Positions 28,185 through 38,393 of a stretch of 64,000 nucleotides of DNA are shown in pieces. Every line of letters begins with the position of its first letter. Within the stretch, counting starts at the first letter, position 1. Position numbers and translations under genes: made by a program. The DNA comes from Halopseudomonas pelagia CL-AP6 (GTDB lineage: Bacteria > Pseudomonadota > Gammaproteobacteria > Pseudomonadales > Pseudomonadaceae). The notes beneath the pieces were generated by a model. The model searched no databases. It was not told the DNA's origin and was given only the letters and a program-made list of their open reading frames with translations. Where the stretch lies: the NCBI RefSeq assembly GCF_000410875.1, contig NZ_AROI01000022.1, forward strand, positions 1 to 64,000. Direction: 5' to 3'.

Positions 28185-29546
28185 TTAACCGGCGCGCTGG
28201 TTGTGCAGTATACCGGCAAACACGTCAGCCATGGCCTGATCAGGCGGGCTTTCGTTACCGGCCAGGCTGACCGCCCGGCTAACCAGTTGATGGCCCACGG
28301 CGCGGGCGATGTCGTCCGGAATGCGCTGGCCATCTGCCAGATAGGCTACCGGTAAACCCTGTTGCATAGCCAGACCCAATACTTCACCGAGGGTGGCTGA
28401 CTCGTCTACCTTGGTAATGACACAGCCCTCTAACCCGCACACCTTGTAGGTATGGTAGGCCGCTTTGAGCACCTGATACTGGCTGGTTGCCGCCAATACC
28501 AGCAAGGTACTGACCTGGCTACCCAGCGCTGCCAACTGGCTCAGTTGGCCCTGCAAATGCGGATCCTGCGCCTGCAAACCGGCTGTATCGAGCAATACTA
28601 GACGCTTGCCGGAGAACTCCTTGAGCACATCGGCCAAGCCATTTTGTTCGTCCACCACGCGCACCGGCACATTCAGAATACGACCCAGCGTACGCAGTTG
28701 CTCATGTGCGCCGATACGGTAGGTATCCATGGTTACCAGCGCTACATGCTGGCTACCATGCTTGAGTACATAGCGCGCCGCCAGCTTACCCAGCGTGGTG
28801 GTCTTGCCCGCACCGGTCGGGCCGACCAGAGCCACTACCCCACCGGCTTCGATCAATTCGTCGCGCATAACCGGGATGCTGTGGGACAAATGCGCCAACA
28901 GCATACGCCAGGCTTGACGGGTATTGGGTTCGTCGGCAACCAGGCGCAGCAGACTCTGGCTCAGCTCCGCGGGTAGGCCCAATTGAGTTAGGCGCCGCCA
29001 CAGGCTGGCCTGGCGCGGCTGTTGTTGATTGATCTGACCCCAAGCCATATTACCCAATTGCGCTTCGAGCATTTCCCGTAGCCCGGCAATTTCTGCGCGC
29101 ATGGCATTCAGGCCGGAACCTGACTCGGCCTCGGACGCGATAGCTCGGGGAGCAGCTTTCTCGCTCGCCGCCAGCGTGGCGGGCTGCGCTACCTCGCTAT
29201 TCAAGCGGTCGAGCAAATCACGCGCTACCGGCGATCCCTGCTGAGCCGCCTGCTGCATGGCTTCGCCAAACAACTGACGGTTGACGCTAGGACCCGCACT
29301 GCTGCGCTCACCGGCTTCGAGCTGGGCCCGCGCCGTGACGATACGTTCTTGGGTTTTTTTCAGTTCCTGGCTCAGGCCCGGAGTCGGTGGGGTCAGGCGC
29401 GGCGCCTCATAGTCCAGTGCAGCGGTCAGCTCCACACCGCCAACCACACGTCGATTGGCAATGATGGACGCGTCGGCACCGAGCTCGTCGCGTACCAGCT
29501 TCATCGCCTGACGCATGTCTGCGGCAAAGAAACGTTTTACTTTCAT
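28185..29546 (-). CDS. flhF: flagellar GTPase FlhF
   Basis: SRP-type GTPase that directs the flagellum to the cell pole. The 453-residue protein has the N-terminal MKVKRFFAADMRQAMKLVRDELG segment, a variable B region and an NG domain. G1 is GPTGAGKTTTLGKLAARY (about 245-262), with VALVTMDTYRIGAHEQL and LLDTAGLQAQD following. It lies between flhA and fleN, as in other polar-flagellate gammaproteobacteria. Confidence 0.96.
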   Translation of the reverse strand: MKVKRFFAADMRQAMKLVRDELGADASIIANRRVVGGVELTAALDYEAPRLTPPTPGLSQELKKTQERIVTARAQLEAGERSSAGPSVNRQLFGEAMQQAAQQGSPVARDLLDRLNSEVAQPATLAASEKAAPRAIASEAESGSGLNAMRAEIAGLREMLEAQLGNMAWGQINQQQPRQASLWRRLTQLGLPAELSQSLLRLVADEPNTRQAWRMLLAHLSHSIPVMRDELIEAGGVVALVGPTGAGKTTTLGKLAARYVLKHGSQHVALVTMDTYRIGAHEQLRTLGRILNVPVRVVDEQNGLADVLKEFSGKRLVLLDTAGLQAQDPHLQGQLSQLAALGSQVSTLLVLAATSQYQVLKAAYHTYKVCGLEGCVITKVDESATLGEVLGLAMQQGLPVAYLADGQRIPDDIARAVGHQLVSRAVSLAGNESPPDQAMADVFAGILHNQRAG

Positions 29547-29623
29547 GGCTGACCCACCCTTTGCATTCGTTTAACTGACCCGGCAGCAGCAGCTACCTTG
29601 CGTACGTTCTAACTCCGCGCCTT

Positions 29624-31750
29624 CTAGCTTTGACCCACCGTGGCAACGATGGTGACCTGCTTGCTGTCCGGTATTTCCTGGTAGGACAACACATGGGCAC
29701 CAGGCGCCGCGTAGCGGACAAACTTGGCCATCATGCCGCGGACCGGACCCGCCACCAGCAATATCGCCGGCTTGCCCTGAACCTCCTGGCGCTGGACCGC
29801 ATCGGCCAGTGAGCGCTGAAGTTTCTCTGCCATGCCCGGCTCAAGCATGATGCCGTCATCACCACCCTGCCCGGCCTTCTGCAAACTCTGTAGCAACATC
29901 TGTTCCAACCTTGGTTCCAAGGTGATCACAGGCAGCTCAGAGTCAAGCCCCACAATGCTTTGCACGATTGAGCGCGACAAGGAAACCCGCACGACCGAGA
30001 TCAACGCGCCAGGATCTTGACTCTTGCCCGGCTGATTGGCGATCGCCTCGGCAATGGTACGGATATCCCGCACCGGCACCTGTTCCTGGAGCAAGCCCTG
30101 TAATACCTTGAGCAACCCAGAGAGGGAAATAATCCCTGGCACCAGCTCTTCGGCCAGCTTCGGTGAGGCCTTGGCCAGCACCTGCAGCAGTTGCTGGACC
30201 TCCTCGTGACCAATCAGCTCATGCGCATGCTTATTGAGTATCTGGTTCAAATGGGTCGCAACCACGGTGCTGGCATCGACCACGGTATAACCGAGCGACT
30301 GCGCCTGATCCTTCTGCATCGGCTCGATCCAGATGGCGTCCAGACCGAAGGCCGGATCCTTGCCGGCGATACCCTTGATCTCGCCAAACACCTGCCCTGG
30401 GTTGATCGCCAATTCACGCTCGGGGTAGACCTCGGCCTCGGCCACGCCAACCCCCATCAAGGTGACACGATAGGCGTTGGGCGCCAGATCCAGGTTATCC
30501 CTGATATGCACCGAGGGCATGAGAAAACCCATATCCTGGGAGAGCTTCTTGCGCACACCCTTGATTCGCGCAAGCAACTGCCCGCCCTGATTGCGATCCA
30601 CCAGTGGTATCAGCCGGTAGCCCACTTCCAGGCCGACCATATCCACCGGCGTCACATCATCCCAGCCCAGTTCGCGCGTTTCCGGGCGCGGCGCAGCAGG
30701 CACTTCGCTGGCCTTGCGCTCAACTTCCTGTTCAGCGTTTTGCTTAAGGCGCTGACGGTTGGCGATGTAGTAAGCGGCAGCGGCTGCGAGAAAACCAAGA
30801 CTCAGAAAGGAAAAGTGCGGCATACCGCGAATCAGACCCATCACAATCATGATGGCCGCAGCAATCGCCAGCGCCTTGGGCGACGCGAACATCTGCCGGT
30901 TAACCTGTGAGCCCATGTCTTCGGAGGTGGAGACCCGGGTCACCATAATGGCTGCCGCAGTAGACAGCAGCAGTGAAGGAATCTGCGCGACCAGACCGTC
31001 ACCAATAGTCAGCAAGACATAGATGCGCCCGGCATCGCCAAAGCTCAGCCCGTGTTGCGCCATGCCAATGGCCAGGCCACCGATAATATTGATAAACAGA
31101 ATCAGCAAGCCAGCGACCGCGTCACCACGTACGAACTTGCTGGCGCCGTCCATGGAGCCGTAGAAATCAGCCTCCTGGGCGACTTCGGTACGGCGCAGCT
31201 TGGCCTGTTCCTGGTCGATCAGACCGGCATTCAGATCGGCGTCAATGGCCATCTGCTTGCCGGGCATGGCGTCCAGGGTGAATCGCGCGCTCACTTCGGA
31301 AATACGCCCGGCACCCTTGGTAACCACCACAAAGTTGATGATCATCAGGATCGCAAACACCACCAGACCGACCACATAGTTGCCGCCAATCACTACCTCA
31401 CCAAAGGCCTGGATCACCTTGCCCGCAGCGTCGCCACCCTCATGGCCGTAGAGCAACACCACCCGAGTGGAGGCGACATTGAGCGCCAGACGCAACAGGG
31501 TAGCGACCAGCAAAATAGTCGGGAAAACGGCAAAGTCCAGTGGCCGCAGAGCGTAGGCGCAGACCAGCAGCACCACCAGCGACAGGGCAATATTGAAGGT
31601 AAAAAGCACGTCAAGCAGAAAGGGTGGTACCGGCAGCATCATCATGCCCAGCATCACCAACAGCAGAATTGGCACACCCAATGCGCCATGCCGCAACCCA
31701 GACAGATTGCTGCGGACGTTACTCATCATTTCTGCGCGGTCGACTGCCAT
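29624..31750 (-). CDS. flhA: flagellar export apparatus protein FlhA
   Basis: Central gate of the flagellar type III export machine. The 708-residue protein has about eight membrane helices in its first 330 residues, the highly conserved FHIPEP-family loop VSARFTLDAMPGKQMAIDADLNAG, and a large cytoplasmic docking domain. The start could be the ATG at 31750 or the ATG eight codons later; neither ribosome site is strong. A sigma54-type promoter lies 58 bases upstream. Unlike P. aeruginosa, flhB is not next door; a divergent EAL gene is. Confidence 0.96.
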   Translation of the reverse strand: MAVDRAEMMSNVRSNLSGLRHGALGVPILLLVMLGMMMLPVPPFLLDVLFTFNIALSLVVLLVCAYALRPLDFAVFPTILLVATLLRLALNVASTRVVLLYGHEGGDAAGKVIQAFGEVVIGGNYVVGLVVFAILMIINFVVVTKGAGRISEVSARFTLDAMPGKQMAIDADLNAGLIDQEQAKLRRTEVAQEADFYGSMDGASKFVRGDAVAGLLILFINIIGGLAIGMAQHGLSFGDAGRIYVLLTIGDGLVAQIPSLLLSTAAAIMVTRVSTSEDMGSQVNRQMFASPKALAIAAAIMIVMGLIRGMPHFSFLSLGFLAAAAAYYIANRQRLKQNAEQEVERKASEVPAAPRPETRELGWDDVTPVDMVGLEVGYRLIPLVDRNQGGQLLARIKGVRKKLSQDMGFLMPSVHIRDNLDLAPNAYRVTLMGVGVAEAEVYPERELAINPGQVFGEIKGIAGKDPAFGLDAIWIEPMQKDQAQSLGYTVVDASTVVATHLNQILNKHAHELIGHEEVQQLLQVLAKASPKLAEELVPGIISLSGLLKVLQGLLQEQVPVRDIRTIAEAIANQPGKSQDPGALISVVRVSLSRSIVQSIVGLDSELPVITLEPRLEQMLLQSLQKAGQGGDDGIMLEPGMAEKLQRSLADAVQRQEVQGKPAILLVAGPVRGMMAKFVRYAAPGAHVLSYQEIPDSKQVTIVATVGQS

Positions 31751-31807
31751 GCCTCGAGAATTCCCAGATCAAATTATTGACGCTATGTCACGGTTAGCTA
31801 CCTGCTA

Positions 31808-31823
31808 CGCAAATTCCGTTCCA
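31808..31823 (-). promoter_or_regulatory. sigma54 (-24/-12) promoter for flhA
   Basis: Read on the minus strand, TGGAACGGAATTTGCG has the GG and GC doublets at the required spacing (consensus TGGCAC-N5-TTGC). Transcription would start near 31797, about 47 bases before flhA. Pseudomonas flhA operons are known to depend on RpoN and FleQ. Confidence 0.6.
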
Positions 31824-31948
31824 GCTACCAATTTATTTCATCCTTTCGCAGGCAACGCGGTGCTATGCTGGCTAGGCGGTTCGATGCGCTGGAACGCGAT
31901 GAGTCTGCATGCGATTGTAGGAACACTGACAGAACCGGGAAGCTGCAC

Positions 31949-34309
31949 ATGCCGTGGATGTATCTTTTCAAGATCAGAGCCTCAGGCATGCTGAGCATCC
32001 AGCGTTCGATCATGCTGACGCTGAGCCTCCTGGTTGCGCTGTTCATTTTGGGTATGTGGCTGATGTCCAGCTTGAATTTGAACTTTGCCCAAGGCGCCAT
32101 GGCGGATTTGCGTCAACGTCAGATTGCCGACACCTTCAGCGCCAACCTCGACCGGATCAATGCTCACCATCACCAGATGGAACAAAACACTGAAGACCTC
32201 GCTCGTCTTGGCGAGCTCTACCAGCGCCTGTATCCCAGCCCAGGGCGTTTCTCGGCCGTGCAACTGCGTCTAAGCCTGAAACAGATCCTCGCCGACTTCC
32301 CCGACGCCTACGGCAGCACGCTGCTCTATCAACCCGGAGCCCTAGGTCAAGCCGCATTCGGTATGCGCGCCTACCGGGAGTCGGACGAGATCAGCACCGA
32401 TACAGTCGATGCCGACTTCCCTAGCCGAGACTGGTACGGAAGGATCCTTCAGGACCTGTCCGGCGCAGAGCCAACTATCCGTCGTTATCATTGGACCTCC
32501 GCCTACTACCAGACCCATATCGACAACGTGGTGGTCAGCCTCAGCGCCCTGATGCGCAGTGGCGACGGTCAGCCGCTGGGATTGGCGGTTACCGATTGGC
32601 GCGCTGACGAAATAGTCAGCCTGGTCGGTCGGGTAAAGGTGACCCCGGGCAGTTTTTCGTTCCTGCTGGACAACCAGAACCGCAACCTCTCCAGCCTGGC
32701 GCTTGCGGAGAACGTGCAACACGCGCAGCGACTGATCGAGGCCATTACCAGCCGCCAACTGCAAACCCTGCTGTCGCCAACCGACGGCATATCGATGAGC
32801 CTGCAACCTGCTAGCCCCATGCAACAGCTTGAGTTGCGTGTCGACGGTGAGGCGTACGCACTGTTTTTTTCCAACACCCAAGCCGGTATGGTCTTTGGCA
32901 TCGGCGTGCCACAAAAGGAAATAGATGCGGTACTGGCGCCCATGCGCACTAGCAATCTGCGCATCGTGGCGCTGATCGGCAGCATACTGCTGATACTGTC
33001 CGCGATGATTCTCTATATGGTGGCGATCACGTTACGGCAACTGCGTACGCTGTATACCGACCCGCTGACCGGCCTGCCCAACCGCGAGCGTTTGCTGGTG
33101 GATCTGCGCGATACCCGTGCCGCCAGCCTGATACTGCTAAACATTGACGACTTCAAAGAACTCAACGACTTCTACGGCCACCAGTGTGGTGATCACGTTA
33201 TTAGGCTGCTAGCCCAGGCCTTGCAGCGCTATCTTGAATTACACGCCAAGGGTACAAGCAGTCGTCTGTACCGGATGCCTGCCGATGAACTGGCGATCTG
33301 GATCCCGGGCGACCATAGTGCTGCCGAGCTGCAGGCCAGACTGAGCAGCCTTATGGCTTTTGTAGGCGAGCTTGGGATTGACTGGGAAGGCCAGAACATA
33401 TCGCTGCATGTGAGCATGGGGCTGGCCAGCACCCGACTGCCGGATGGCAGCCAGCTCGCTGGCGAGCTGTTGCTGCCCAGTGCCAACATCGCCCTGAAAC
33501 AGGCTCGACTCACGCAGAATAGTTACTTGATCTATGACCCGGTGCACCGCGCCAGGGAAAGCTACGAACATAATCTGATCTGGGCCAACAAGCTCAGAAT
33601 AGCCCTGAACGAAGGACGCATAGTGCCGTTCTTCCAACCTATCATTGACGTGCATACCGGGCGCATTCTCAAATTCGAATGTCTGGTACGTATGATCGAC
33701 GAGGCCGGCCAGCCGATCAGCCCTGCGCAGTTTCTGCCGGTTGCTAAAAAAATCCGCCTGTATCGCTACATCACCCGCTGCATGATCGAACAGTGCTTCG
33801 CCCGCTTTGCCGACAACCAATACGAGTTTTCATTAAACCTGTCCTGCGAGGACTTGCTTGACCCGGAACTGTGCTCGGACATCATCCGACGCTTGCAGCG
33901 CAATGATATGGCCAGTCGGGTGATCTTCGAGATTCTCGAATCCGAAGGTATAGAAAATTACCAGCAGGTCCGGCTGTTTATTGACAAGGTCAAAGCGCTG
34001 GGTTGCCGCATCGCTATCGACGACTTTGGCACCGGCTATTCCAACTTCGAGCATTTGCTGCGGCTCAATGTCGATATGATCAAGATTGACGGCAGCCTGA
34101 TACGCCAACTGGATACCGATGCCGACGCCCTGACACTGACCCGCGGTATCGTTCGTTTCGCCGGCGAGCTGGGCATGCAGACGGTGGCAGAATTCGTCCA
34201 CAGCCCGGCCATCTACGAGCAGGTTAAAGCACTGGGGGTTGACTACGCTCAAGGCGCTTGTATCGGCATGCCTAGCGCTGCATTGATCACCGAAATAAAC
34301 CTAAGGTAA
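31949..34309 (+). CDS. membrane sensor with degenerate GGDEF and EAL domains (first paralogue)
   Basis: Predicted inner-membrane c-di-GMP phosphodiesterase of 786 residues. It has a membrane helix near 22-42, a periplasmic sensor region to about 335, a second helix (337-362), a GGDEF-fold domain with the signature changed to PADEL (about 443), and an EAL domain from about 540. The EAL motif reads ECL, but the metal and catalytic residues look intact: NLSCED, FEILESEG, DDFGTGYS, the Lys in IKIDG and the Glu in TVAEF. I chose the ATG with GGGAAG upstream; the ATG at 31988 is an alternative. It is divergent from flhA. Confidence 0.85.
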   Translation: MPWMYLFKIRASGMLSIQRSIMLTLSLLVALFILGMWLMSSLNLNFAQGAMADLRQRQIADTFSANLDRINAHHHQMEQNTEDLARLGELYQRLYPSPGRFSAVQLRLSLKQILADFPDAYGSTLLYQPGALGQAAFGMRAYRESDEISTDTVDADFPSRDWYGRILQDLSGAEPTIRRYHWTSAYYQTHIDNVVVSLSALMRSGDGQPLGLAVTDWRADEIVSLVGRVKVTPGSFSFLLDNQNRNLSSLALAENVQHAQRLIEAITSRQLQTLLSPTDGISMSLQPASPMQQLELRVDGEAYALFFSNTQAGMVFGIGVPQKEIDAVLAPMRTSNLRIVALIGSILLILSAMILYMVAITLRQLRTLYTDPLTGLPNRERLLVDLRDTRAASLILLNIDDFKELNDFYGHQCGDHVIRLLAQALQRYLELHAKGTSSRLYRMPADELAIWIPGDHSAAELQARLSSLMAFVGELGIDWEGQNISLHVSMGLASTRLPDGSQLAGELLLPSANIALKQARLTQNSYLIYDPVHRARESYEHNLIWANKLRIALNEGRIVPFFQPIIDVHTGRILKFECLVRMIDEAGQPISPAQFLPVAKKIRLYRYITRCMIEQCFARFADNQYEFSLNLSCEDLLDPELCSDIIRRLQRNDMASRVIFEILESEGIENYQQVRLFIDKVKALGCRIAIDDFGTGYSNFEHLLRLNVDMIKIDGSLIRQLDTDADALTLTRGIVRFAGELGMQTVAEFVHSPAIYEQVKALGVDYAQGACIGMPSAALITEINLR

Positions 34310-34512
34310 AGCCGGCCCCAGCCGATACCCTTTAATCAGTGCAAGCACTTTGACGGCAAAACAGACGAATACTGGCCAATTGCAATTTCTTTCTTCTCAG
34401 GCGCCGCAAGTTTTGCTAGCTTGCCAAAGGTAAGTCGGCAGGCATAGCACCGCAGGGCCTGCCCCGGCACGCTATCAATTGCCCATAACAATTGGTGTAT
34501 TAGGAGTAGTTG

Positions 34513-35793
34513 ATGCGCTTTCTACCCGCCACCTTGCTGACACTGGCTGCCGTTATTTCAAGTGGCTGTGCAGGAATGCCTGACAAGGACCAGCTTTGGT
34601 CACGCTCCAGCGCTTTTTTTACCCAGTCCAGTGACATGATCGCCGCGCAAAGCCGCCGACTCGCCGACTTCGCTGGCGGCTTGGTGGGCAGCAACGACCA
34701 AGCGCTGTTGCAACAGGAAGTTGACGAGCTGTTCGCGCAACCCTACATCGACCCCCTGACCCTGTATATTGAAGAGCATTCGGCTGATGACCGGCGCGCG
34801 AAGCAGTTGGCGCTGGTCGCCCAGGAGCGTGACCAACGTTGCGGTGGGATTGCCCAGACCTATGCCAAGCGTGACGCTACCCAGGATCACCTGCAACGCA
34901 TGCAGCGTGGTTACTTGAGGTCTTGCCCGGAAGATGTGCAGGACTTTGCCGCCCGGGTGACACAATCCAGAGTCACGCCATCGGCAGTAGCGCAGAGCCC
35001 GGCCGCTGCGCAAGTCAGGTCTGAACCTGCGCCGGCAATCGCTGCTGACTTCAGCGCCGCAGTGGACGAAGCCGTGAGCCGTAGACAGAACAGCAACTGT
35101 TATCTGCTTTTCACCATCAAGAACTATACCCAAGCTCACAGCGCATGCCGGCCCATAGCCGATAGTGGCGATGCCAAGGCCCAGCATCATATGGCCAGCC
35201 TGGAACGCACCCGCGGTGATTTCCCGGCGGCTTTCGCCTGGGCCGGACGCTCCGCCGGACAGCAACATGCGCCCGGGCAGTTAGTCCTCGGGCAACTCTA
35301 CCAGGCTGGCCAGGGCACCGCCGTAGACAAAACCAAAGCACTGCAACTGATGCGCCAGGCGGCCAATCAAGGCCTGACAGAAGCTAGCTATTACACCGGG
35401 CTGGCTTACAAGGACGGCGCTGGCGTTAGCCAGAGCGTCAGCCAGGCTGACAAGTACCTGAAGCAGGCCGCCAGTCAGGGGCATATGCCCGCCCACCTGG
35501 CACTCGCATCCTTGTATGAACAGCGACAGCCCGACACGGCTCGCCACTGGCTGAACCAGGCAGCGCGCAAAGGTTCTGCCGAAGCGCAGCTGAAGCTCGC
35601 CAACGACTATGCCAGTAGCGCCAGCAACACCTCCGATCAGGAAGAGGCTTATGTCTGGTATAGCCTGGCGCTGCTCAATGGGAATAGCCAGGCCAAGGCC
35701 GGCATCGAACGACAGGAAAAGTTGTTGAGTGAGGATCAGCTGGCAACGGCCAGGTCCCGCATCCAGGATGGAATCAACGGCAAATGGAACTGA
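34513..35793 (+). CDS. Sel1-repeat lipoprotein
   Basis: 426-residue exported lipoprotein. The N terminus has a signal peptide ending in ISSGC with lipidated Cys19; Ala at +2 favours the outer membrane. A helical middle is followed by at least four Sel1/TPR-like repeats from about residue 215 (for example AKAQHHMASLERTRGDFPAAFAWAGR, ASYYTGLAYKDGAGVSQ, AHLALASLYE, AEAQLKLANDYA). It starts after TAGGAG and overlaps the next EAL gene by 10 bases, which suggests it may be a periplasmic partner of that sensor (inference). Confidence 0.85.
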   Translation: MRFLPATLLTLAAVISSGCAGMPDKDQLWSRSSAFFTQSSDMIAAQSRRLADFAGGLVGSNDQALLQQEVDELFAQPYIDPLTLYIEEHSADDRRAKQLALVAQERDQRCGGIAQTYAKRDATQDHLQRMQRGYLRSCPEDVQDFAARVTQSRVTPSAVAQSPAAAQVRSEPAPAIAADFSAAVDEAVSRRQNSNCYLLFTIKNYTQAHSACRPIADSGDAKAQHHMASLERTRGDFPAAFAWAGRSAGQQHAPGQLVLGQLYQAGQGTAVDKTKALQLMRQAANQGLTEASYYTGLAYKDGAGVSQSVSQADKYLKQAASQGHMPAHLALASLYEQRQPDTARHWLNQAARKGSAEAQLKLANDYASSASNTSDQEEAYVWYSLALLNGNSQAKAGIERQEKLLSEDQLATARSRIQDGINGKWN

Positions 35794-38174
35794 AAACACC
35801 GGCAAACTTCTGGACGAAGTTCTCGATCATGCTGGTTCTCAGCGTGCTCGTCGGGGTGTTCTTCATCGCGATCTTGTTAATGTCTTCGCTGAATCTGAAA
35901 TTTTCTCAGGCAGCCATGAGCGAGCTGCGCCAGCAGCAAATTGCCGACACCTTCTACGCCAACCTGAACCGTATCAATGCGCACCACCAGTTGATGGAGC
36001 AAAACACCGCCAATCTGGCGCATGTGGGAGAAATCCTTCGGCGCGGGTCTGGCCAGGGTAATGCTACTGAAGAATTGGCACATGGTTTACGCTCTGCCCT
36101 GGCCAACATGCCAGAGGCCTACGGTGCAGAGATCTGGTACGGTAACGCCGACAATCTGCAACAACAGCGTTCAGCCTACGGCTACCGCAGCAACGCCGAG
36201 ATCCACATCCAGCCAGTGGAAAATCTTTATCATGTGCAGGATTGGTACCGGCGCATATTGCCCGAGGCCAGGTCGGAAAACCGCCGTCCCGCGACGCCGC
36301 ATTTCTATTGGACACCCGCCTACTACAAGGAACTGATCGACAACGTGGTGATCAGCTTGACCACCGTGATGCGCGACTCGCAAGGTGCAGTGATCGGCCT
36401 GGCATCCACCGACTGGCGTGCCGACGAGATCATCCGCCTGGTCAGCCGCGTGGAGGTAACCCCCGGCGCGTTCGCCTTTCTGCTCGATAGCGAAAACCGC
36501 AATCTGTCTAGCCTGGCGATCTCTAGCGACGCGCCTGATGCCCAGCAAAAGATCGATGCCATCATCAACAGTCAGTTGCACAGCAAACTGACCGGCCCCT
36601 TGCCACAATCGGCGATCATCTCCGGCCGCCTGCTGGTAGCCCCGATGCAGACCATGCCGCTGAACATCAACGAGGAGGACCATGCGCTGTTCTTCAGCCG
36701 CACACAGGCCGGGATGATCTTTGGCGTCGGCGTACCTCAAGCGGAAATCGATGCTGTGCTCCTGCCCATGCGCAAAAGCAACCTGAAAATTGTTTGGCTG
36801 GTCAGCGCTCTTACGCTGGGGCTGTCGGGCATTATCTTGCTGTTTGTCGCCAACCTGCTTAATCGTGTGCATATCCTGCATACCGATACCCTGACGCAAC
36901 TGCCCAATCGCGAGAAATTGCTGGTCGATCTGGGCAAGGCTAATTCCGGCACCCTGGTTTTGATCAATATCGACTCGTTCAAGGAGATCAACGACTTCTA
37001 CGGACACCAGTGCGGCGACCATGTCATTGGCCAACTGGCGAGTGCATTACAGACATTTCTTGATAGCTTGCCTGCGGGGTCGGCTGGCCGGCTGTACCGC
37101 ATGCCGGCAGACGAGCTGGCCATCTGGCTGCCCGAGAGCAAGAACCCCCAGGGTTTGGAGCAGCTGATCAGCGCGCTTCAGGATGTACTCGGCGCACTGG
37201 CGGTGAGCTGGATTGAGCATCGCATCCCGCTCAACATGACACTGGGCGTGGCCACCAGCCTGCAACCCGATGGGTCGCAGCAGGCCGACGGTCAACTGCT
37301 GACATCGGCCAATATTGCACTGAAGTCAGCACGGCGGAACAAACTCAGCTGTCAGGTCTATGATCCGGGCCAGAAGACCCGCGAAAGTTATGAGCACAAC
37401 CTGGTCTGGGCTAACCGACTGAAGAAAGCCCTGGACGAGGGCCGCATCGTGCCCTATTTCCAGCCGATCATGGATCTAAAAACCGGCCGTATCGACAAGT
37501 TCGAGTGTCTGGCCAGAATGATTGATGAGGACGGCCAGGCAATTAGTCCGCTGGAATTTCTCGCCGTGGCTAAAAAAATCCGCCTATATCGCTACATCAC
37601 CCGCACCATGGTGCAGCAATGCTTCAACCGCTTCGCCGACAACGACTATGAATTCTCCCTGAACCTGTCCTGCGAAGACCTGCTCGACCCTGAGCTTATG
37701 ACCTTTATTGTCAACAGCCTGGAGCAGAGCAGCATCGCACCCAGGGTGATTTTCGAGATTCTCGAATCAGAAGGTATTGAAAACTACTCGGCCGTTCGCC
37801 AATTCATTGACCGCGTCAAGGAGCTGGGCTGCCGCATCGCGATTGATGACTTCGGCACTGGCTACTCAAATTTTGAGCATTTGCTGCGGCTCAACGTGGA
37901 CATCATCAAGATCGATGGAACCCTGGTCAAACACCTGGATACAGATTCTGTGGCTTACAGCGTGGCCCGTGGCATCCAACAATTTGCCGCCGGGCTAGGC
38001 ATGCAGACCGTGGCTGAATATGTTCACAGCCCGGCGATTCTGGACAAGGTCCAGTCGCTGAATATCGATTTCGCCCAGGGTTACCATGTGGGCAAGCCTC
38101 TGGCGACCCTAGTGACAGACAGCGACAACAGCCTGGTCAGCGCCCAGGTGCTGCGCTTCAATAGCCGCCGCTAG
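35784..38174 (+). CDS. membrane sensor with degenerate GGDEF and EAL domains (second paralogue)
   Basis: 796-residue paralogue of the protein encoded at 31949, with the same plan and many identical stretches (SSLNL.FSQAAM, RMPADELAIW, SFKEINDFYGHQCGDHVI, NLSCEDLLDPEL). Membrane helices lie near 14-34 and 336-358. The GGDEF site is again PADEL, so cyclase activity is unlikely. The EAL domain has ECL, FEILESEG, DDFGTGYS and TVAEY, so hydrolysis of c-di-GMP is plausible. Its start lies inside the lipoprotein gene, so the two are co-translated. Confidence 0.87.
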   Translation: MELKTPANFWTKFSIMLVLSVLVGVFFIAILLMSSLNLKFSQAAMSELRQQQIADTFYANLNRINAHHQLMEQNTANLAHVGEILRRGSGQGNATEELAHGLRSALANMPEAYGAEIWYGNADNLQQQRSAYGYRSNAEIHIQPVENLYHVQDWYRRILPEARSENRRPATPHFYWTPAYYKELIDNVVISLTTVMRDSQGAVIGLASTDWRADEIIRLVSRVEVTPGAFAFLLDSENRNLSSLAISSDAPDAQQKIDAIINSQLHSKLTGPLPQSAIISGRLLVAPMQTMPLNINEEDHALFFSRTQAGMIFGVGVPQAEIDAVLLPMRKSNLKIVWLVSALTLGLSGIILLFVANLLNRVHILHTDTLTQLPNREKLLVDLGKANSGTLVLINIDSFKEINDFYGHQCGDHVIGQLASALQTFLDSLPAGSAGRLYRMPADELAIWLPESKNPQGLEQLISALQDVLGALAVSWIEHRIPLNMTLGVATSLQPDGSQQADGQLLTSANIALKSARRNKLSCQVYDPGQKTRESYEHNLVWANRLKKALDEGRIVPYFQPIMDLKTGRIDKFECLARMIDEDGQAISPLEFLAVAKKIRLYRYITRTMVQQCFNRFADNDYEFSLNLSCEDLLDPELMTFIVNSLEQSSIAPRVIFEILESEGIENYSAVRQFIDRVKELGCRIAIDDFGTGYSNFEHLLRLNVDIIKIDGTLVKHLDTDSVAYSVARGIQQFAAGLGMQTVAEYVHSPAILDKVQSLNIDFAQGYHVGKPLATLVTDSDNSLVSAQVLRFNSRR

Positions 38175-38315
38175 CGCAAAAGGCAGGCCTGGCTGGCCGC
38201 CACCTCGGGACATTAGATATCACGGCGCATCGGTGCCAAAGCCTGATACCTTGCTCTATGCATTACGACTCCAATAAGCAGACAGGTCTTCGGTCACGCC
38301 GGATCCTTGTCTCGA

Positions 38316-38340
38316 GGCCCGCCTATTCAGGTAGGCGGCC
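38316..38340. terminator. hairpin between the EAL gene and the monooxygenase
   Basis: GGCCCGCCTA-TTCAGG-TAGGCGGCC can fold into a stem of about nine pairs with one bulged C. There is no clear T run, so it could be a weak terminator or a leader hairpin of the downstream gene. Confidence 0.4.
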
Positions 38341-38393
38341 TGCAGTTTAGTCGTTAGCATGACCTCATTATTTCTTTCTGTGCAGGAGTACTT

